From Petrolisthes cinctipes (Eukaryota > Arthropoda > Malacostraca > Decapoda > Porcellanidae), in the NCBI GenBank assembly GCA_033782935.1, contig JAWQEG010000717.1, forward strand, positions 806,001 through 870,000: DNA of 64,000 nt, written 5' to 3'. The notes beneath the pieces were generated by a model, which saw nothing but the letters and a program-made list of their open reading frames with translations, was not told where the DNA came from and searched no databases. Position 1 is the stretch's first letter, and every line of letters begins with the position of its first letter. The position numbers were made by a program, and so were the translations under genes. Below are positions 26,001 through 40,830 of the stretch, piece by piece.

Positions 26001-29000
26001 GTCATTACAGTGCTTGGACTATAAATATCAACAGTCATTCATAGGGTGGTGGGTGTGTGAGTGTTATTAGAGAGCTTGGACTGTAAATATCAACAGTCAT
26101 TCATGGAGTGGTGGGTGTGTGGGTGTCATTACAGTTCTTGGACTGTAAATATCAACAATCATTCGTGGGGTGGTGGTTGTGTGAGTGTCATTACAGTGCT
26201 TAGACTATAAATATCAACAGTCATTTATGTGGTGATGGGTGTTACTGTGTCATTACACTGCTTGGACTGTAAATATAAACAGTCATTCATGGGGTGGTGA
26301 GTGTGTGGGTGTTATTACAGTGCTTTGATTGTAAATATCGACAGTCATTCAGAGGTTGGTGGGTGTCATTAGAGTGCTTAGACTGTAAATATCAAGAGTC
26401 ATTCTTGGGGTGGTGGTTGTGTGGGTGTCATTACAGTGCTTAGATTGTAAATATCAACAGTCATTTAAGAGGTGATGGGTGTGACTGTGTCATTACAGTG
26501 CTTTGACTGTAAATATCAACAGTCATTCATGGGTTGATGGGTGTGTAGGTGTCATTACAGAGCTTGGACTGTAAATATCAACAGTCATTCATGGAGTGGT
26601 GGGTGTTTGGGTTTAATTACAGTGTTTGGACTATGAATATCAACAGTCAATCATGGGATGGTGGTTGTCGGGGTGTCATTACAGTGCTTGGACTGTAAAT
26701 ATCAACAGTCAATTATGGGGTGGTAGGTGTGTGGGTGTTATTACAGTGCTTGGACTGTAAATATCAACAGTCATTCATGGGGTAGTGGGTGTATGGGTGT
26801 CATTACAGTGATTTGATTGTAAATATTATCAGTCATTCATAGGGTGGTGGGTATCATTAGAGTGCTTGGACTGTAAATATCAACAGTCATTAATGGGGTT
26901 GTGGGTGTGTGGGTGTCATTACAGTGCTTGGACTGTAAATATCAACTATAATTCATGGGGTCGTAGTTGTGTGGGTGTCATTACAGTGCTTAGACTATAA
27001 ATATCAACAGTCATTAATGGGGTGATGGGTGTGACTGTGTCATTACAGTGCTTGGACTGTAAATATCAACAGTCATTCATGGGGTGGTGAGTGTGTGGGT
27101 GTTATTACAGTGCTTTGATTGTATATATCAACAGTCATTCAGAGGTTGGTGGGTGTCATTAGAGTGCTTAGACTGTAAATATCAACAGTCATTCTTGGGG
27201 TGGTCGTTGTGTGGGTGTCATTACAGTGCTTAGACTGTAAATATCAACAGTCATTTATGGAGTGATGGGTGTGACTGTGTCATTACAGTGCTTGGACTGT
27301 AAATATCAACAGTCATTCATGGGTTGATGGGTGTGTGGGTGTCATTACAGAACTTGGACTGAAAATATCAACAGTTATTCATGGTCTGGTGCGTGTTTGG
27401 TTGTCATTACAGTGCTTGGACTATGAATATCAACAGTCAATCATGGGATGGTGGTTATCGGGGTGTCATTACAGTGCTTGGACTGTAAATATCAACAGTC
27501 AATCATGGAGTGGTGGGTGTGTGGGTGTCATTACAGTTCTTGAACTGTAAATATCAACAGTCATTTATAGGGTGGTGGGTAGCATTACAGTGCTTGGACT
27601 GTAAATATCAACAGTCATTCTTAGGGTGATGGATGTGTGGGTGTCATTACAGTGCTTGGACTGTAAATATCAACAGTCATTTATAGGGTGGTTGGAGTTT
27701 GGGTGTCATTATATTGCTTGGACTGTAAATATCAACAGTCAATCATGGGGTGGTGGGTGCTTGGGTGTCATTACAGTGCTTGGACTGTAAATATCAACAG
27801 TCATTCATAGGGTGGTGGGTGTGTGAGTGTTATTACAGAGCTTGGACTGTAAATATCAACAGTCATTCATGGAGTGGTGGGTGTTTGGGTGTCATTACAG
27901 TGCTTAGACTGTAAATATCAACAGTCATTTATGGGGTGATGGGTGTGACTGTGTCATTACAGTGCTTGGACTGTAAATATCAACAGTCATTCATGGGTTG
28001 ATGGGTGTGTGGGCGTCATTACAGAGCTTGGACTGTAAATATCAACAGTCATTTATGGAGTGGTGGGTGTTTAGGTGTCATTACAGTGCTTGGAATATGA
28101 ATATCAACAGTCAATCATGAGATGGTGGTTGTCAGGGTATCATTACAGTGCTTGGACTTTAAATATTAACAATCATTCATGGGGTGGTAGGTGTGTGGGT
28201 GTCATTAAAGTGCTTGGACTGTAAATATCAACAGTCATTCATGGGGTGGTGAGTGTGTCTGTGTCATTAGCGTTCGTGGACTGTAAATTTCAACCATCAT
28301 TCATTGGGTGGTGGGTGTGTGGATGTCATTACAGTGCTTGGTCTGTAAATATTACAAGTCATCCATTCTGTGGTGGGTGTCATTAGAGTGCATGGACTGT
28401 AAATATTAATAGTCATTCATAGGTCGGTGAGTGTGTGGATGTCATTACAGTGCTTGGACTGAAAATATCAACCAACATTAATGGGGTGGTAAGTGTGTGG
28501 GCGTCATTACAGTTCTTGAACTGTAAATATCAGCAGTAATTCATTCATTGTGGTGGGTGTGTGAGTGTCATTACAGAGCTTGGACTGTAAATATCAACAG
28601 TTATTCATGGGGTGGTGGGTGTTTGGGTATCATGAAAGTGCTTGGACTGTAAATATCAACAGTCATTCATGGGGTGGTGAGTGTGTGGGTGTTATTGCAG
28701 TTCTTGGACTGTAAATATCAACCATCATTCATTGGGTGGTGGGTGTGTGAATGTCATTACAGTGCTTGGACTGAAAATATCAACAGTCATTTATGGGGTG
28801 GTGGGTGTGTCGGTGTCATTACAGTGCTTGGACTATAAATATCAACCATCATTTATTTGGTGGTGGGTGTGTGGGTGTCATTACATTGCTTGGACTGTAA
28901 ATATCAACAGTCATTCATAGGGTGGTGGGTGTGTGGGTGTCATTACATTGCTTGGACTGTAAATATCAACCATAATTCATGGTGTGGTGGGTGTGGGGGT

Positions 29001-32000
29001 GTCATTACAGTGCTTGGACTGTAAATATCAACAGTCTTTCATGGAGTGGTGGGTGTATTGGTGTCACTACAGTGATTTGATTGTAAAAATCAACAGTCAT
29101 TCATAGGGTGGTGGGAATCATTAGAGTGCTTGGACTGTAAATATCAACAGTCATTCTTGGGGTTGTGGGTGTGTGGGTGTCATTACAGTGCTTGGACTGT
29201 AAATATCAACAGTCAATCATGGGGTGGTGGGTGTGTGGTTGTCATTACAGTTCTTGGATTGTAAATATCATCAGTCATTCATGGGGTGGTGGGTGTATGG
29301 GTGTCATTACAGTGTTTTGATTGTAAATATCAACAGTTATTCATAGGGTGGTGTGTATCATTAAAGTGCTTGAACTGTAAATATAAACAGTCATTCATGG
29401 GGCTGTGGTTGTTTGGGTGTCATTACAGTGCTTGGACTGTAAATATCAACTATAATTCAAGGGGTCGTGGGTGTTGGGGTGTCATTACATTGCTTCGACT
29501 GTAAATATCAACAGTCATTTATGGGGTGGTGGGTGTGTGGGAGTCATTACAGTGCTTGGACTGAAAATATCAACAGTCATTCATGGGGTGGTAGGTGTGT
29601 GAGTGTCACTACAGTGATTTGATTGTAATTATCAACAGTCAGTTACAGGGTGGTGGGTGTCATTACAGTGCTTGGACTGTAAATATCAACAGTCATTCAT
29701 GGGATGGTGGTTGTGTGAGTGTCATTACAGTGATTTGATTAAAATATTAACAGTCATTCATAAGGTGGTGGGTATCATTAGATTTCTTGGACTGTAAATA
29801 TTAACAGTCAATCATGGGGTGGTGTGTGTATGGTTGTCATTACCGTTCTTGGACTGTAAATATCAACAGTCATTCATGAAGTGGTGGGTGTGTGGGTGTC
29901 ATTACAGTGTTTTGATTGTAAATATCAACAGTCATATATTGGGTGGTAGGTATCATTAAATTGCTTGGACTGTAAATATCAACAGTCATTCATGGGGCTG
30001 TGGGTGTGTGGGTGTCATTACAGTGCTTGGACTGTAAATATTAACTATAATTCATGGGGTCGTGGGTGTTGGGGTGTCATTACATTGCTTTGTCTGTAAA
30101 TATCAACAGTCATTTATGGGGTGGTGGGTGTGAGGGTGTCAGTACAGTGCTTGGACTGTAAATATCAACAGTCAATCATGGGGTGGTGGGTGTGTGGGTG
30201 TCATTACAGTGCTTGGGCTGTAAATATCAACAGTCATTCTTGGGGTGGTGGGTGTGTTGGTGTCATTACAGTGTTTTGATTGTAATTATCAAAAGTCATT
30301 CATAGGGTGGTGTGTGTCTTTACAGTGCTTGGTATGTAAATATCAACTATAATTCATGGGGTCGTGGGTGTGGGGGTGTCATTACAGTGCTTGGACTGTA
30401 ATTATCAACAGTCAATCATGGGGTGGTGGGTGTGTGGGTGTCATTACAGTGCTTGAACTGTAAATATCAACAGTCATTCATGGGGTAGTGGGTGTATGGG
30501 TGTCATTACAGTGATTTGATTGTAAATATTAACAGTCATTCATAGGGTGGTGGGTATCACTAGAGTGCTTGGACTGTAAATATCAACAGTCATTAATGGG
30601 GTTGTGGGTGTCATTACAGTGCTGTGACTGAAAATATCAACTATAATTCATGGGGTCGTGGGTATTGGGGTGTCATTACTGTGCATTGAGTGTAAATATC
30701 AACAGTCATTAATTGGGTGGTGGGTAGCATTACAGTGCTTGGACTGTAAATATCAACAGTCATTCATAGGGTGATGGGTGTGTGGGTGTCATTACATTGC
30801 TTGGACTGTAAATATCAACAGTCATTTATAGGGTGGTTGGAGTTTGGGTGTCATTACATTGCTTGGACTGTAAATATCATCAGTCATTCATGGGGTTGTA
30901 GGTCTGTGGGTGTCATTACAGTGCTTGGACTGTAAATATCAACAGTCAATCATGGGGTGGTGGGTGTGTGGGTATCATTACAGTGCTTGGACTGTAAATA
31001 TCAACAGTCATTCATGGGGTAGTGGGTGTATGGGTGTCATTACAGTGATTTGATTAAAATATTAACAGTCATTCATAGGGTGGTGGGTATCATTAGAGTG
31101 CTTGGACTGTAAACATCAACAGTCATTCATAGGACTGTGGGTGTGTGGGTGTCATTACAGTGCTTGGAATGGAAATATCAACTATAATTCATGGGGTCGT
31201 GGGTGTTGGGGTGTCATTACAGTGCTTTGACTGTAAATATGAACAGTCATTTATGGGGTGGTGGGTGTGTGGGAGTCATTACAGTGCTTGGACTGAAAAT
31301 ATCAACAGTCATTCATGGGGTGGTATGTGTGTGAGTGTCATTTCAGTGATTTGATTGTAATTATCAACAGTCATTTACAGGGTGGTGGGTGTCATTACAG
31401 TGCTTGGACTGTAAATATCAACAGTCATTCATGGGATGGTGGTTGTGTGAGTGTCATTACAGTGATTTTATTAAAATATTAACAGTCATTCATAGGGTGG
31501 TGGGTATCATTAGAGTGCTTGGACTGTAAATATCAACAGTCAATCATGGGGTGGTGTGTCTATGGCTGTCATTACAGTGCTTGGAATGGAAATATCAACT
31601 ATAATTCATGGGGACGTGGGTGTTGGGGTGTCATTACATTGCTTTGACTGTAAATATCAACAGTCATTTACGGGGTGGTGGGTGTGAGGGTGTCATTACT
31701 GTGCTTGGGCTGTAAATATCAACAGTCTTTCATGGGGTGGTAGGTGTGTGAGTGTCATTACAGTGTTTTGATTGTAATTATCAACAGTCATTCATAGGGT
31801 GGTAGGTGTCATTACAGTGCTTGGACTGTAAATATCAACAGTCAATCATAGGGTAATCGGTGTGTGAGTGTCATTACAGAGCTTGGACTGTAAATATCAA
31901 CAGTCATTCATGGGGTGGTGGGTGTGTGGATGTCATTACAGTGTTTGGACTGTAAATATCAACAGTCAATCATGGGGTGGTGGGTGTGTGGGTGTCATTA

Positions 32001-35000
32001 CAGTGCTTGGACTGTAAATATCAACAGTCATTCTTGGGGTGGTGGGTGTGTTGGTGTCATTACAGTGTATTGATTGTAATTATCAACAGTCATTCATAGG
32101 GTGGTGGGTGTCATTACAGTGCTTGGACTGTAAATATCAACAGTAATTCATGGGGTGGTGGTTGTGTGGGTGTAATTACATTGCTTGGACTGTAAATATC
32201 AACCATAATTCATGGTGTGGTGGGTGTGGGGGTGTCATTACAGTGATTGGACTGAAAATATCAACAGTCATTCATGGTGTGGTAGGTGTGTGAGTGTCAC
32301 TACAGTGATTTGATTGTAATTATCAACAGTCAGTTACAGGGTGGTGGGTGTCATTACAGTGCTTGGACTGTAAATATCAACAGTCATTCATGGGATGGTG
32401 GTTGTGTGAGTGTCATTACAGTGTTTTGATTGTAAATATCAACAGTCATTCAAGAAGTGGTGGGTGTATGGGTGTCATTACAGTGTTTTGATTGTAAATA
32501 TCAACAGTCATTCATTGGGTAGAAGGTATCATTAAAGTCCTTGGACTGTAAATATCAACAGTCATTCATGGGGCTGTGGGTGTGTGGGTGTCATTACAGT
32601 GCTTGGACGGTAAATATCAACAGTCATTTATAGGGTGGTGGGTGTTTGGGTGTCATTACATTGCTTGGACTGTAAATATCAACAGTCAATCATGGGGTGG
32701 TGGGTGTGTGGGTGTCATTACAGTGATTGGACTGTAAATATCAACAGTCATTCATAGGGTGGTGGGTGTGTGAGTGTTATTACAGAGCTTGGACTGTAAA
32801 TATCAACAGTCGTTCATTGAGTGGTGGGTGTGTGGGGGTCATTACAGAGCTTGGACTGTAAATATGAACAGTCATTGTTGGGGTGGTGGTTGTGTGGGTG
32901 TCATTACAGTTCTTAGACTGTAAATATCAACAGTCATTTATGGGGTGATGGGTGTGACTGTGTCATTACAGTGCTTGGACTGTAAATATTAACCATCATT
33001 CATTGGGTGGTGGGTGAGTAGGTGTCATTACAGTGCTTGGACTGTAAATATATTAACAGTCATTCGTAGGGTAATGAGTGTGTGGGTGTTATTACAGTGC
33101 TTTGACTGTAAATATCAACAGTCATTCAGAGATTTGTTGATGTCATTAGAGTGCTTGGACTGTAAATATTAACAGTCATTCATGGGGTGGTGGGTGTGTG
33201 GATGTCATTACAGTGCTTGGACTGAAAATATCAACAGTCATTTATGGGGTGGTGAGTGTGTGGGTGTCATTACATTGCTCGGACTATAAATATCAACCGT
33301 CATTAATGGGGTTGTGGGTGTATGGGTGTCATTACAGTTCTTGGACTGTAAATATCAACAGTCAATCGTGGGGTGGTAGGTGTATGGGTGTCATTACAGT
33401 GTTTTGATTGTAAATATCAACAGTTATTCATAGGGTGGTGGGTGTCATTAAAGAGCTTGAACTGTAAATATCAACAGTCAATCATGGGGTGGTGGGTGTG
33501 TGGGTGTCATTACAGTGCTTGGACTGTAAATATCAACAGTCATTCTTGGGGTGGTGGGTGTGTTGGTGTCATTACAGTGTTTTGATTGTAATTATCAACA
33601 GTCATTCATAGGGTGGTGGGTGTCATTACAGTGCTTGGACTGTAAATATCAACAGTAATTCATGGGGTGGTGGTTGTGTGGGTGTAATTACATTGCTTGG
33701 ACTGTAAATATCAACCATAATTCATGGTGTGGTGGGTGTGGGGGTGTCATTACAGTGATTGGACTGTAAATATCAACAGTCAATCATGGGGTGGTGGGTG
33801 TGTGGGTGTCATTACAGTGCTTGGACTGTAAATATCAGCAGTCTTTCATGGGGTGGTGGGTGTATGGGTGTCATTACAGTGATTTGATTGTAAATATCAA
33901 CAGTTATTCATAGGGTGGTTGGTATCATTAAAGAGCTTGAAACGTAAATATCAACAGTCATTCATGGGGCTGTGGGTGTGTGGGTGTCATTACAGTGCCT
34001 GGACTGTAAATATCAACTATAATTCAAGGGGTCGTGGGTGTTGGGGTGTCATTACATTGCTTCGACTGTAAATATCAACAGTCATTTATTGGGTGGTGGG
34101 TGTGTGGGAGTCATTACAGTGCTTGGACTGAAAATATCAACAGTCATTCATGGTGTGGTAGGTTTGTGAGTGTCACTACAGTGATTTGATTGTAATTATC
34201 AACAGTCAGTTACAGGGTGGTGGGTGTCATTACAGTGCTTGGACTGTAAATATCAACAGTCATTCATGGGATGGTGGTTGTGTGAGTGTCATTACAGTGT
34301 TTTGATTGTAAATATCAACAGTCATTCAAGAAGTGGTGGGTGTATGGGTGTCATTACAGTGTTTTGATTGTAAATATCAACAGTCATTCATTGGGTAGAA
34401 GGTATCATTAAAGTGCTTGGACTGTAAATATCAACAGTCATTCATGGGGCTGTGGGTGTGTGGGTGTCATTACAGTGCTTGGACTGTAAATATTAACTAT
34501 AATTCATGGGGTCGTGGGTGTTGGGGTGTCATTACATTGCTTTGACTGTAAATATCAACAGTCATTAATGGGGTGGTGGGTGTGAGGGTGTCATTACAGT
34601 GCTTGGATTGTAAATATCAACAGTCTTTCATGGGGTGGTAGGTGTGTGAGTGTCATTACAGTGTTTTGATTGTAATTATCAACAGTCATTTATAGGGTAG
34701 TGGGTGTCATTACAGTGCTTGGACTGTAAATATCAACAGTCAATCATTGGGTAATGGGTGTGTGGGGGTCATTACAGTGCTTGGACGGTAAATATCAACA
34801 GTCATTTATAGGGTGATGGGTGTTTGGGTGTCATTACATTGCTTGGACTGTAAATATCAACAGTCAATCATGGGGTGGTGGGTGTGTGGGTATCATTACA
34901 GTGATTGGACTGTAAATATCAACAGTCATTCATAGGGTGGTGGGTGTGTCTGTGTCATTAGCGTTCGTGGACTGTAAATTTCAACCATCATTCATTGGGT

Positions 35001-37945
35001 GGTGGGTGTGTGGATGTCATTACAGTGCTTGGTCTGTAAATATTACGAGTCATCCATTCTGTGGTGGGTGTCATTAGAGTGCATGAACTGTAAATATTAA
35101 CAGTCATTCATAGGTCGGTGAGTGTGTGGATGTCATTACAGTGCTTGGACTGAAAATATCAACCAACATTAATGGGGTGGTAAGTGTGTGGGCGTCATTA
35201 CAGTTCTTGAACTGTAAATATCAACAGTAATTCATTCATTGTGGTGGGTGTGTGAGTGTCATTACAGAGCTTGGACTGTAAATATCAACAGTTATTCATG
35301 GGGTGGTGGGTGTGTGGGTATCATGAAAGTGCTTGGACTGTAAATATCAACAGTCATTCATGGGGTGGTGAGTGTGTGGGTGTTATTGCAGTTCTTGGAC
35401 TGTAAATATCAACCATCATTCATTGGGTGGTGGGTGTGTGAATGTCATTACAGTGCTTGGACTGAAAATATCAACAGTCATTTATGGGGTGGTGGGTGTG
35501 TCGGTGTCATTACAGTGCTTGGACTATAAATATCAACCATCATTTATTTGGTGGTGGGTGTGTGGGTGTCATTACATTGCTTGGACTGTAAATATCAACA
35601 GTCATTCATAGGGTGGTGGGTGTGTGGGTGTCATTACATTGCTTGGACTGTAAATATCAACAGTCATTCTTGGGGTTGTGGGTGTGTGGGTGTCATTACA
35701 GTGCTTGGACTGTAAATATCAATCGTCAATCATGGGGTGGTGGGTGTGTGGTTGTCATTACAGTTCTTGGACTGTAAATATCATCAGTCATTCATGGGGT
35801 GGTGGGTGTATGGGTGTCATTACATTGTTTTGATTGTAAATATCAACAGTTATTCATAGGGTGGTGTGTATCATTAAAGTGCTTGAACTGTAAATATCAA
35901 CAGTCATTCATGGGGCTGTGGTTGTGTGGGTGTCATTACAGTGCTTGGACTGTAAATATCAACTATAATTCAAGGGGTCGTGGGTGTTGGGGTGTCATTA
36001 CATTGCTTCGACTGTAAATATCAACAGTCATTTATGGGGTGGTGGGTGTGTGGGAGTCATTACAGTGCTTGGACTGAAAATATCAACAGTCATTCATGGG
36101 GTGGTAGGTGTGTGAGTGTCACTACAGTGATTTGATTGTAATTATCAACAGTCAGTTACAGGGTGGTGGGTGTCATTACAGTGCTTGGACTGTAAATATC
36201 AACAGTCATTCATGGGATGGTGGTTGTGTGAGTGTCATTACAGTGATTTGATTAAAATATTAACAGTCATTCATAAGGTGGTGGGTATCATTAGAGTGCT
36301 TGGACTGTAAATATCAACAGTCAATCATGGGGTGGTGTGTGTATGGTTGTCATTACAGTTCTTGGACTGTAAATATCAACAGTCATTCATGAAGTGGTGG
36401 GTGTATGGGTGTCATTACAGTGTTTTGATTGTAAATATCAACAGTCATTCATTGGGTGGTAGGTATCATTAAATTGCTTGGACTGTAAATATCAACAGTC
36501 ATTCATGGGGCTGTGGGTGTGTGGGTGTCATTACAGTGCTTGGACTGTAAATATTAACTATAATAAATGGGGTCGTGGGTGTTGGGGTGTCATTACATTG
36601 CTTTGTCTGTAAATATCAACAGTCATTTATGGGGTGGTGGGTGTGTGGGAGTCATTACAGTGCTTGGACTGAAAATATCAACAGTCATTCATGGGGTGGT
36701 ATGTGTGTGAGTGTCATTTCAGTGATTTGATTGTAATTATCAACAGTCATTTACAGGGTGGTGGGTGTCATTACAGTGCTTGGACTGTAAATATCAACAG
36801 TCATTCATGGGATGGTGGTTGTGTGAGTGTCATTACAGTGATTTTATTAAAATATTAACAGTCATTCATAGGGTGGTGGGTATCATTAGATTGGTTGGAC
36901 TGTAAATATCAACAGTCAATCATGGGGTGGTGTGTCTATGGCTGTCATTACAGTGCTTGGAATGGAAATATCAACTATAATTCATGGGGTCGTGGGTGTT
37001 GGGGTGTCATTACATTGCTTTGACTGTAAATATCAACAGTCATTTACGGGGTGGTGGGTGTGAGGGTGTCATTACTGTGCTTGGACTGTAAATATCAACA
37101 GTCTTTCATGGGGTGGTAGGTGTGTGAGTGTCATTACAGTGTTTTGATTGTAATAATCAACAGTCATTCATAGGGTGGTGGGTGTCATTACAGTGCTTGG
37201 ACTGTAAATATCAACAGTCAATCATAGGGTAATCGGTGTGTGAGTGTCATTACAGAGCTTGGACTGTAAATATCAACAGTCATTCATGGGGTGGTGGGTG
37301 TGTGGATGTCATTACAGTGTTTGGACTGTAAATATCAACAGTCAATCATGGGGTGGTGGGTGTGTGGGTGTCATTACAGTGCTTGGACTGTAAATATCAA
37401 CAGTCATTCTTGGGGTGGTGGGTGTGTTGGTGTCATTACAGTGTATTGATTGTAATTATCAACAGTCACTCATAGGGTGGTGGGTGTCATTACAGTGCTT
37501 GGACTGTAAATATCAACAGTAATTCATGGGGTGGTGGTTGTGTGGGTGTAATTACATTGCTTGGACTGTAAATATCAACTATAATTCATGGTGTGGTGGG
37601 TGTGGGGGTGTCATTACAGTGATTGGACTGTAAATATCAACAGTCAATCATGGGGTGGTGGGTGTGTGGGTGTCATTACAGTGCTTGGACTGTAAATATC
37701 AACAGTCTTTCATGGGGTGGTGGGTGTATGGGTGTCATTACAGTGATTTGATTGTAAATATCAACAGTTATTCATAGGGTGGTGGGTATCATTAAAGAGC
37801 TTGAACTGTAAATATCAACAGTCATTCATGGGGCTGTGGGTGTGTGGGTGTCATTACAGTGCCTGGACTGTAAATATCAACTATAATTCAAGGGGTCGTG
37901 GGTGTTGGGGTGTCATTACATTGCTTCGACTGTAAATATCAACAG
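23056..37945 (+). repeat. Second copy of the 6.6-21.7 kb super-block
   Basis: It follows 6,599-21,740 with offsets that step from 16,461 to 16,995, 16,933, 16,871, 16,507 and finally 16,205. The steps are 534 bp near 23,490-24,020 (present here), one 62-bp unit near 24,957, one 62-bp unit near 29,020, 364 bp near 32,252 and 302 bp near 32,600 (absent here). Each step equals a sum of 62- and 54-bp units. The match to 21,726-21,740 ends around 37,945. There are no genes. Confidence 0.85.
32518..34393 (+). repeat. 1,876-bp HOR unit (2,178 minus 302)
   Basis: The spacing between the GGTAGAAGGT markers at 32,518 and 34,394 is 1,876 bp, exactly 302 bp less than the 2,178-bp unit. The loss lies near 32,600, where the unit starting GACGGTAAATATC follows directly after an early part of the HOR. 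302 equals four 62-bp plus one 54-bp monomers. Confidence 0.8.
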
Positions 37946-40830
37946 TCATTTATTGGGTGGTGGGTGTGTGGGAGTCATTACAGTGCTTGGACTGAAAATA
38001 TCAACAGTCATTCATGGTGTGGTAGGTGTGTGAGTGTCACTACAGTGATTTGATTGTAATTATCAACAGTCAGTTACAGGGTGGTGTGTGTCATTACAGT
38101 GCTTGGACTGTAAATATCAACAGTCATTCATGGGATGGTGGTTGTGTGAGTGTCATTACAGTGTTTTGATTGTAAATATCAACAGTCATTCAAGAAGTGG
38201 TGGGTGTATGGGTGTCATTACAGTGTTTTGATTGTAAATATCAACAGTCATTCATTGGGTAGAAGGTATCATTAAAGTCCTTGGACTGTAAATATCAACA
38301 GTCATTCATGGGGCTGTGGGTGTGTGGGTGTCATTACAGTGCTTGGACTGTAAATATTAACTATAATTCATGGGGTCGTGGGTGTTGGGGTGTCATTACA
38401 TTGCTTTGACTGTAAATATCAACAGTCATTAATGGGATGGTGGGTGTGAGGGTGTCATTACAGTGCTTGGATTGTAAATATCAACAGTCTTTCATGGGGT
38501 GGTAGGTGTGTGAGTGTCATTACAGTGTTTTGATTGTAATTATCAACAGTCATTTATAGGGTGGTGGGTGTCATTACAGTGCTTGGACTGTAAATATCAA
38601 CAGTCAATCATAGGGTAATGGGTGTGTGGGGGTCATTAAAGTGCTTGGACGGTAAATATCAACAGTCATTTATAGGGTGGTGGGTGTTTGGGTGTCATTA
38701 CATTGCTTGGACTGTAAATATCAACAGTCAATCATGGGGTGGTGGGTGTGTGGGTGTCATTACAGTGATTGGACTGTAAATATCAACAGTCATTCATAGG
38801 GTGGTGGGTGTGTGAGTGTTATTACAGAGCTTGGACTGTAAATATCAACAGTCGTTCATTGAGTGGTGGGTGTGTGGGGGTCATTACAGTGCTTGGACTG
38901 TAAATATGAACAGTCATTGTTGGGGTGGTGGTTGTGTGGGTGTCATTACAGTTCTTAGACTGTAAATATCAACAGTCATTTATGGGGTGATGGGTGTGAC
39001 TGTGTCATTACAGTGCTTGGACTGTAAATATTAACCATCATTCATTGGGTGGTGGGTGAGTAGGTGTCATTACAGTGCTTGGACTGTAAATATATTAACA
39101 GTCATTCGTAGGGTAATGAGTGTGTGGGTGTTATTACAGTGCTTTGACTGTAAATATCAACAGTCATTCAGAGATTTGTTGATGTCATTAGAGTGCTTGG
39201 ACTGTAAATATTAACAGTCATTCATGGGGTGGTGGGTGTGTGGATGTCATTACAGTGCTTGGACTGAAAATATCAACAGTCATTTATGGGGTGGTGAGTG
39301 TGTGGGTGTCATTACATTGCTCGGACTATAAATATTAACCGTCATTAATGGGGTTGTGGGTGTATGGGTGTCATTACAGTGCTTGGACTGTAAATATCAA
39401 CAGTCATTCTTGGGGTGGTGGGTGTATGGGTGTCATTACAGTGTTTTGATTGTAAATATCAACAGTTATTCATAGGGTGGTGGGTGTCATTAAAGAGCTT
39501 GAACTGTAAATATCAACAGTCAATCATGGGGTGGTGGGTGTGTGGGTGTCATTACAGTGCTTGGACTGTAAATATCAACAGTCATTCTTGGGGTGGTGGG
39601 TGTGTTGGTGTCATTACAGTGTTTTGATTGTAATTATCAACAGTCATTCATAGGGTGGTGGGTGTCATTACAGTGCTTGGACTGTAAATATCAACAGTAA
39701 TTCATGGGGTGGTGGTTGTGTGGGTGTAATTACATTGCTTGGACTGTAAATATCAACCATAATTTATGGTGTGGTGGGTGTGGGGGTGTCATTACAGTGA
39801 TTGGACTGTAAATATCAACAGTCAATCATGGGGTGGTGGGTGTGTGGGTGTCATTACAGTGCTTGGACTGTAAATATCAACAGTCTTTCATGGGGTGGTG
39901 GGTGTGTGGGTGTCATTACAGTGCCTGGACTGTAAATATCAACTATAATTCAAGGGGTCGTGGGTGTTGGGGTGTCATTACATTGCTTCGACTGTAAATA
40001 TCAACAGTCATTTATTGGGTGGTGGGTGTGTGGGAGTCATTACAGTGCTTGGACTGAAAATATCAACAGTCATTCATGGTGTGGTAGGTGTGTGAGTGTC
40101 ACTACAGTGATTTGATTGTAATTATCAACAGTCAGTTACAGGGTGGTGGGTGTCATTACAGTGCTTGGACTGTAAATATCAACAGTCATTCATGGGATGG
40201 TGGTTGTGTGAGTGTCATTACAGTGTTTTGATTGTAAATATCAACAGTCATTCAAGAAGTGGTGGGTGTATGGGTGTCATTACAGTGTTTTGATTGTAAA
40301 TATCAACAGTCATTCATTGGGTAGAAGGTATCATTAAAGTGCTTGGACTGTAAATATCAACATTCATTCATGGGGCTGTGGGTGTGTGGGTGTCATTACA
40401 GTGCTTGGACTGTAAATATTAACTATAATTCATGGTGTCGTGGGTGTTGGGGTGTCATTACATTGCTTTGACTGTAAATATCAACAGTCATTAATGGGGT
40501 GGTGGGTGTGAGGGTGTCATTACAGTGCTTGGATTGTAAATATCAACAGTCTTTCATGGGGTGGTAGGTGTGTGAGTGTCATTACAGTGTTTTGATTGTA
40601 ATTATCAACAGTCATTTATAGGGTAGTGGGTGTCATTACAGTGCTTGGACTGTAAATATCAACAGTCAATCATAGGGTAATGGGTGTGTGGGGGTCATTA
40701 CAGTGCTTGGACGGTAAATATCAACAGTCATTTATAGGGTGGTGGGTGTTTGGGTGTCATTACATTGCTTGGACTGTAAATATCAACAGTCAATCATGGG
40801 GTGGTGGGTGTGTGGGTGTTATTACAGTGA
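37946..40830 (+). repeat. Copy of 15.7-18.7 kb HOR region with a 116-bp loss
   Basis: It follows the region starting near 15,681 at an offset of 22,247 bp (17,168 corresponds to 39,415). The offset drops to 22,131 after about 39,900, a loss of 116 bp (62 plus 54). Marker-to-marker length 38,258-40,319 is therefore 2,062 bp. A private variant GGTGGTGTGTGTCATTAC is present near 38,087. The match ends near 40,830. Confidence 0.8.
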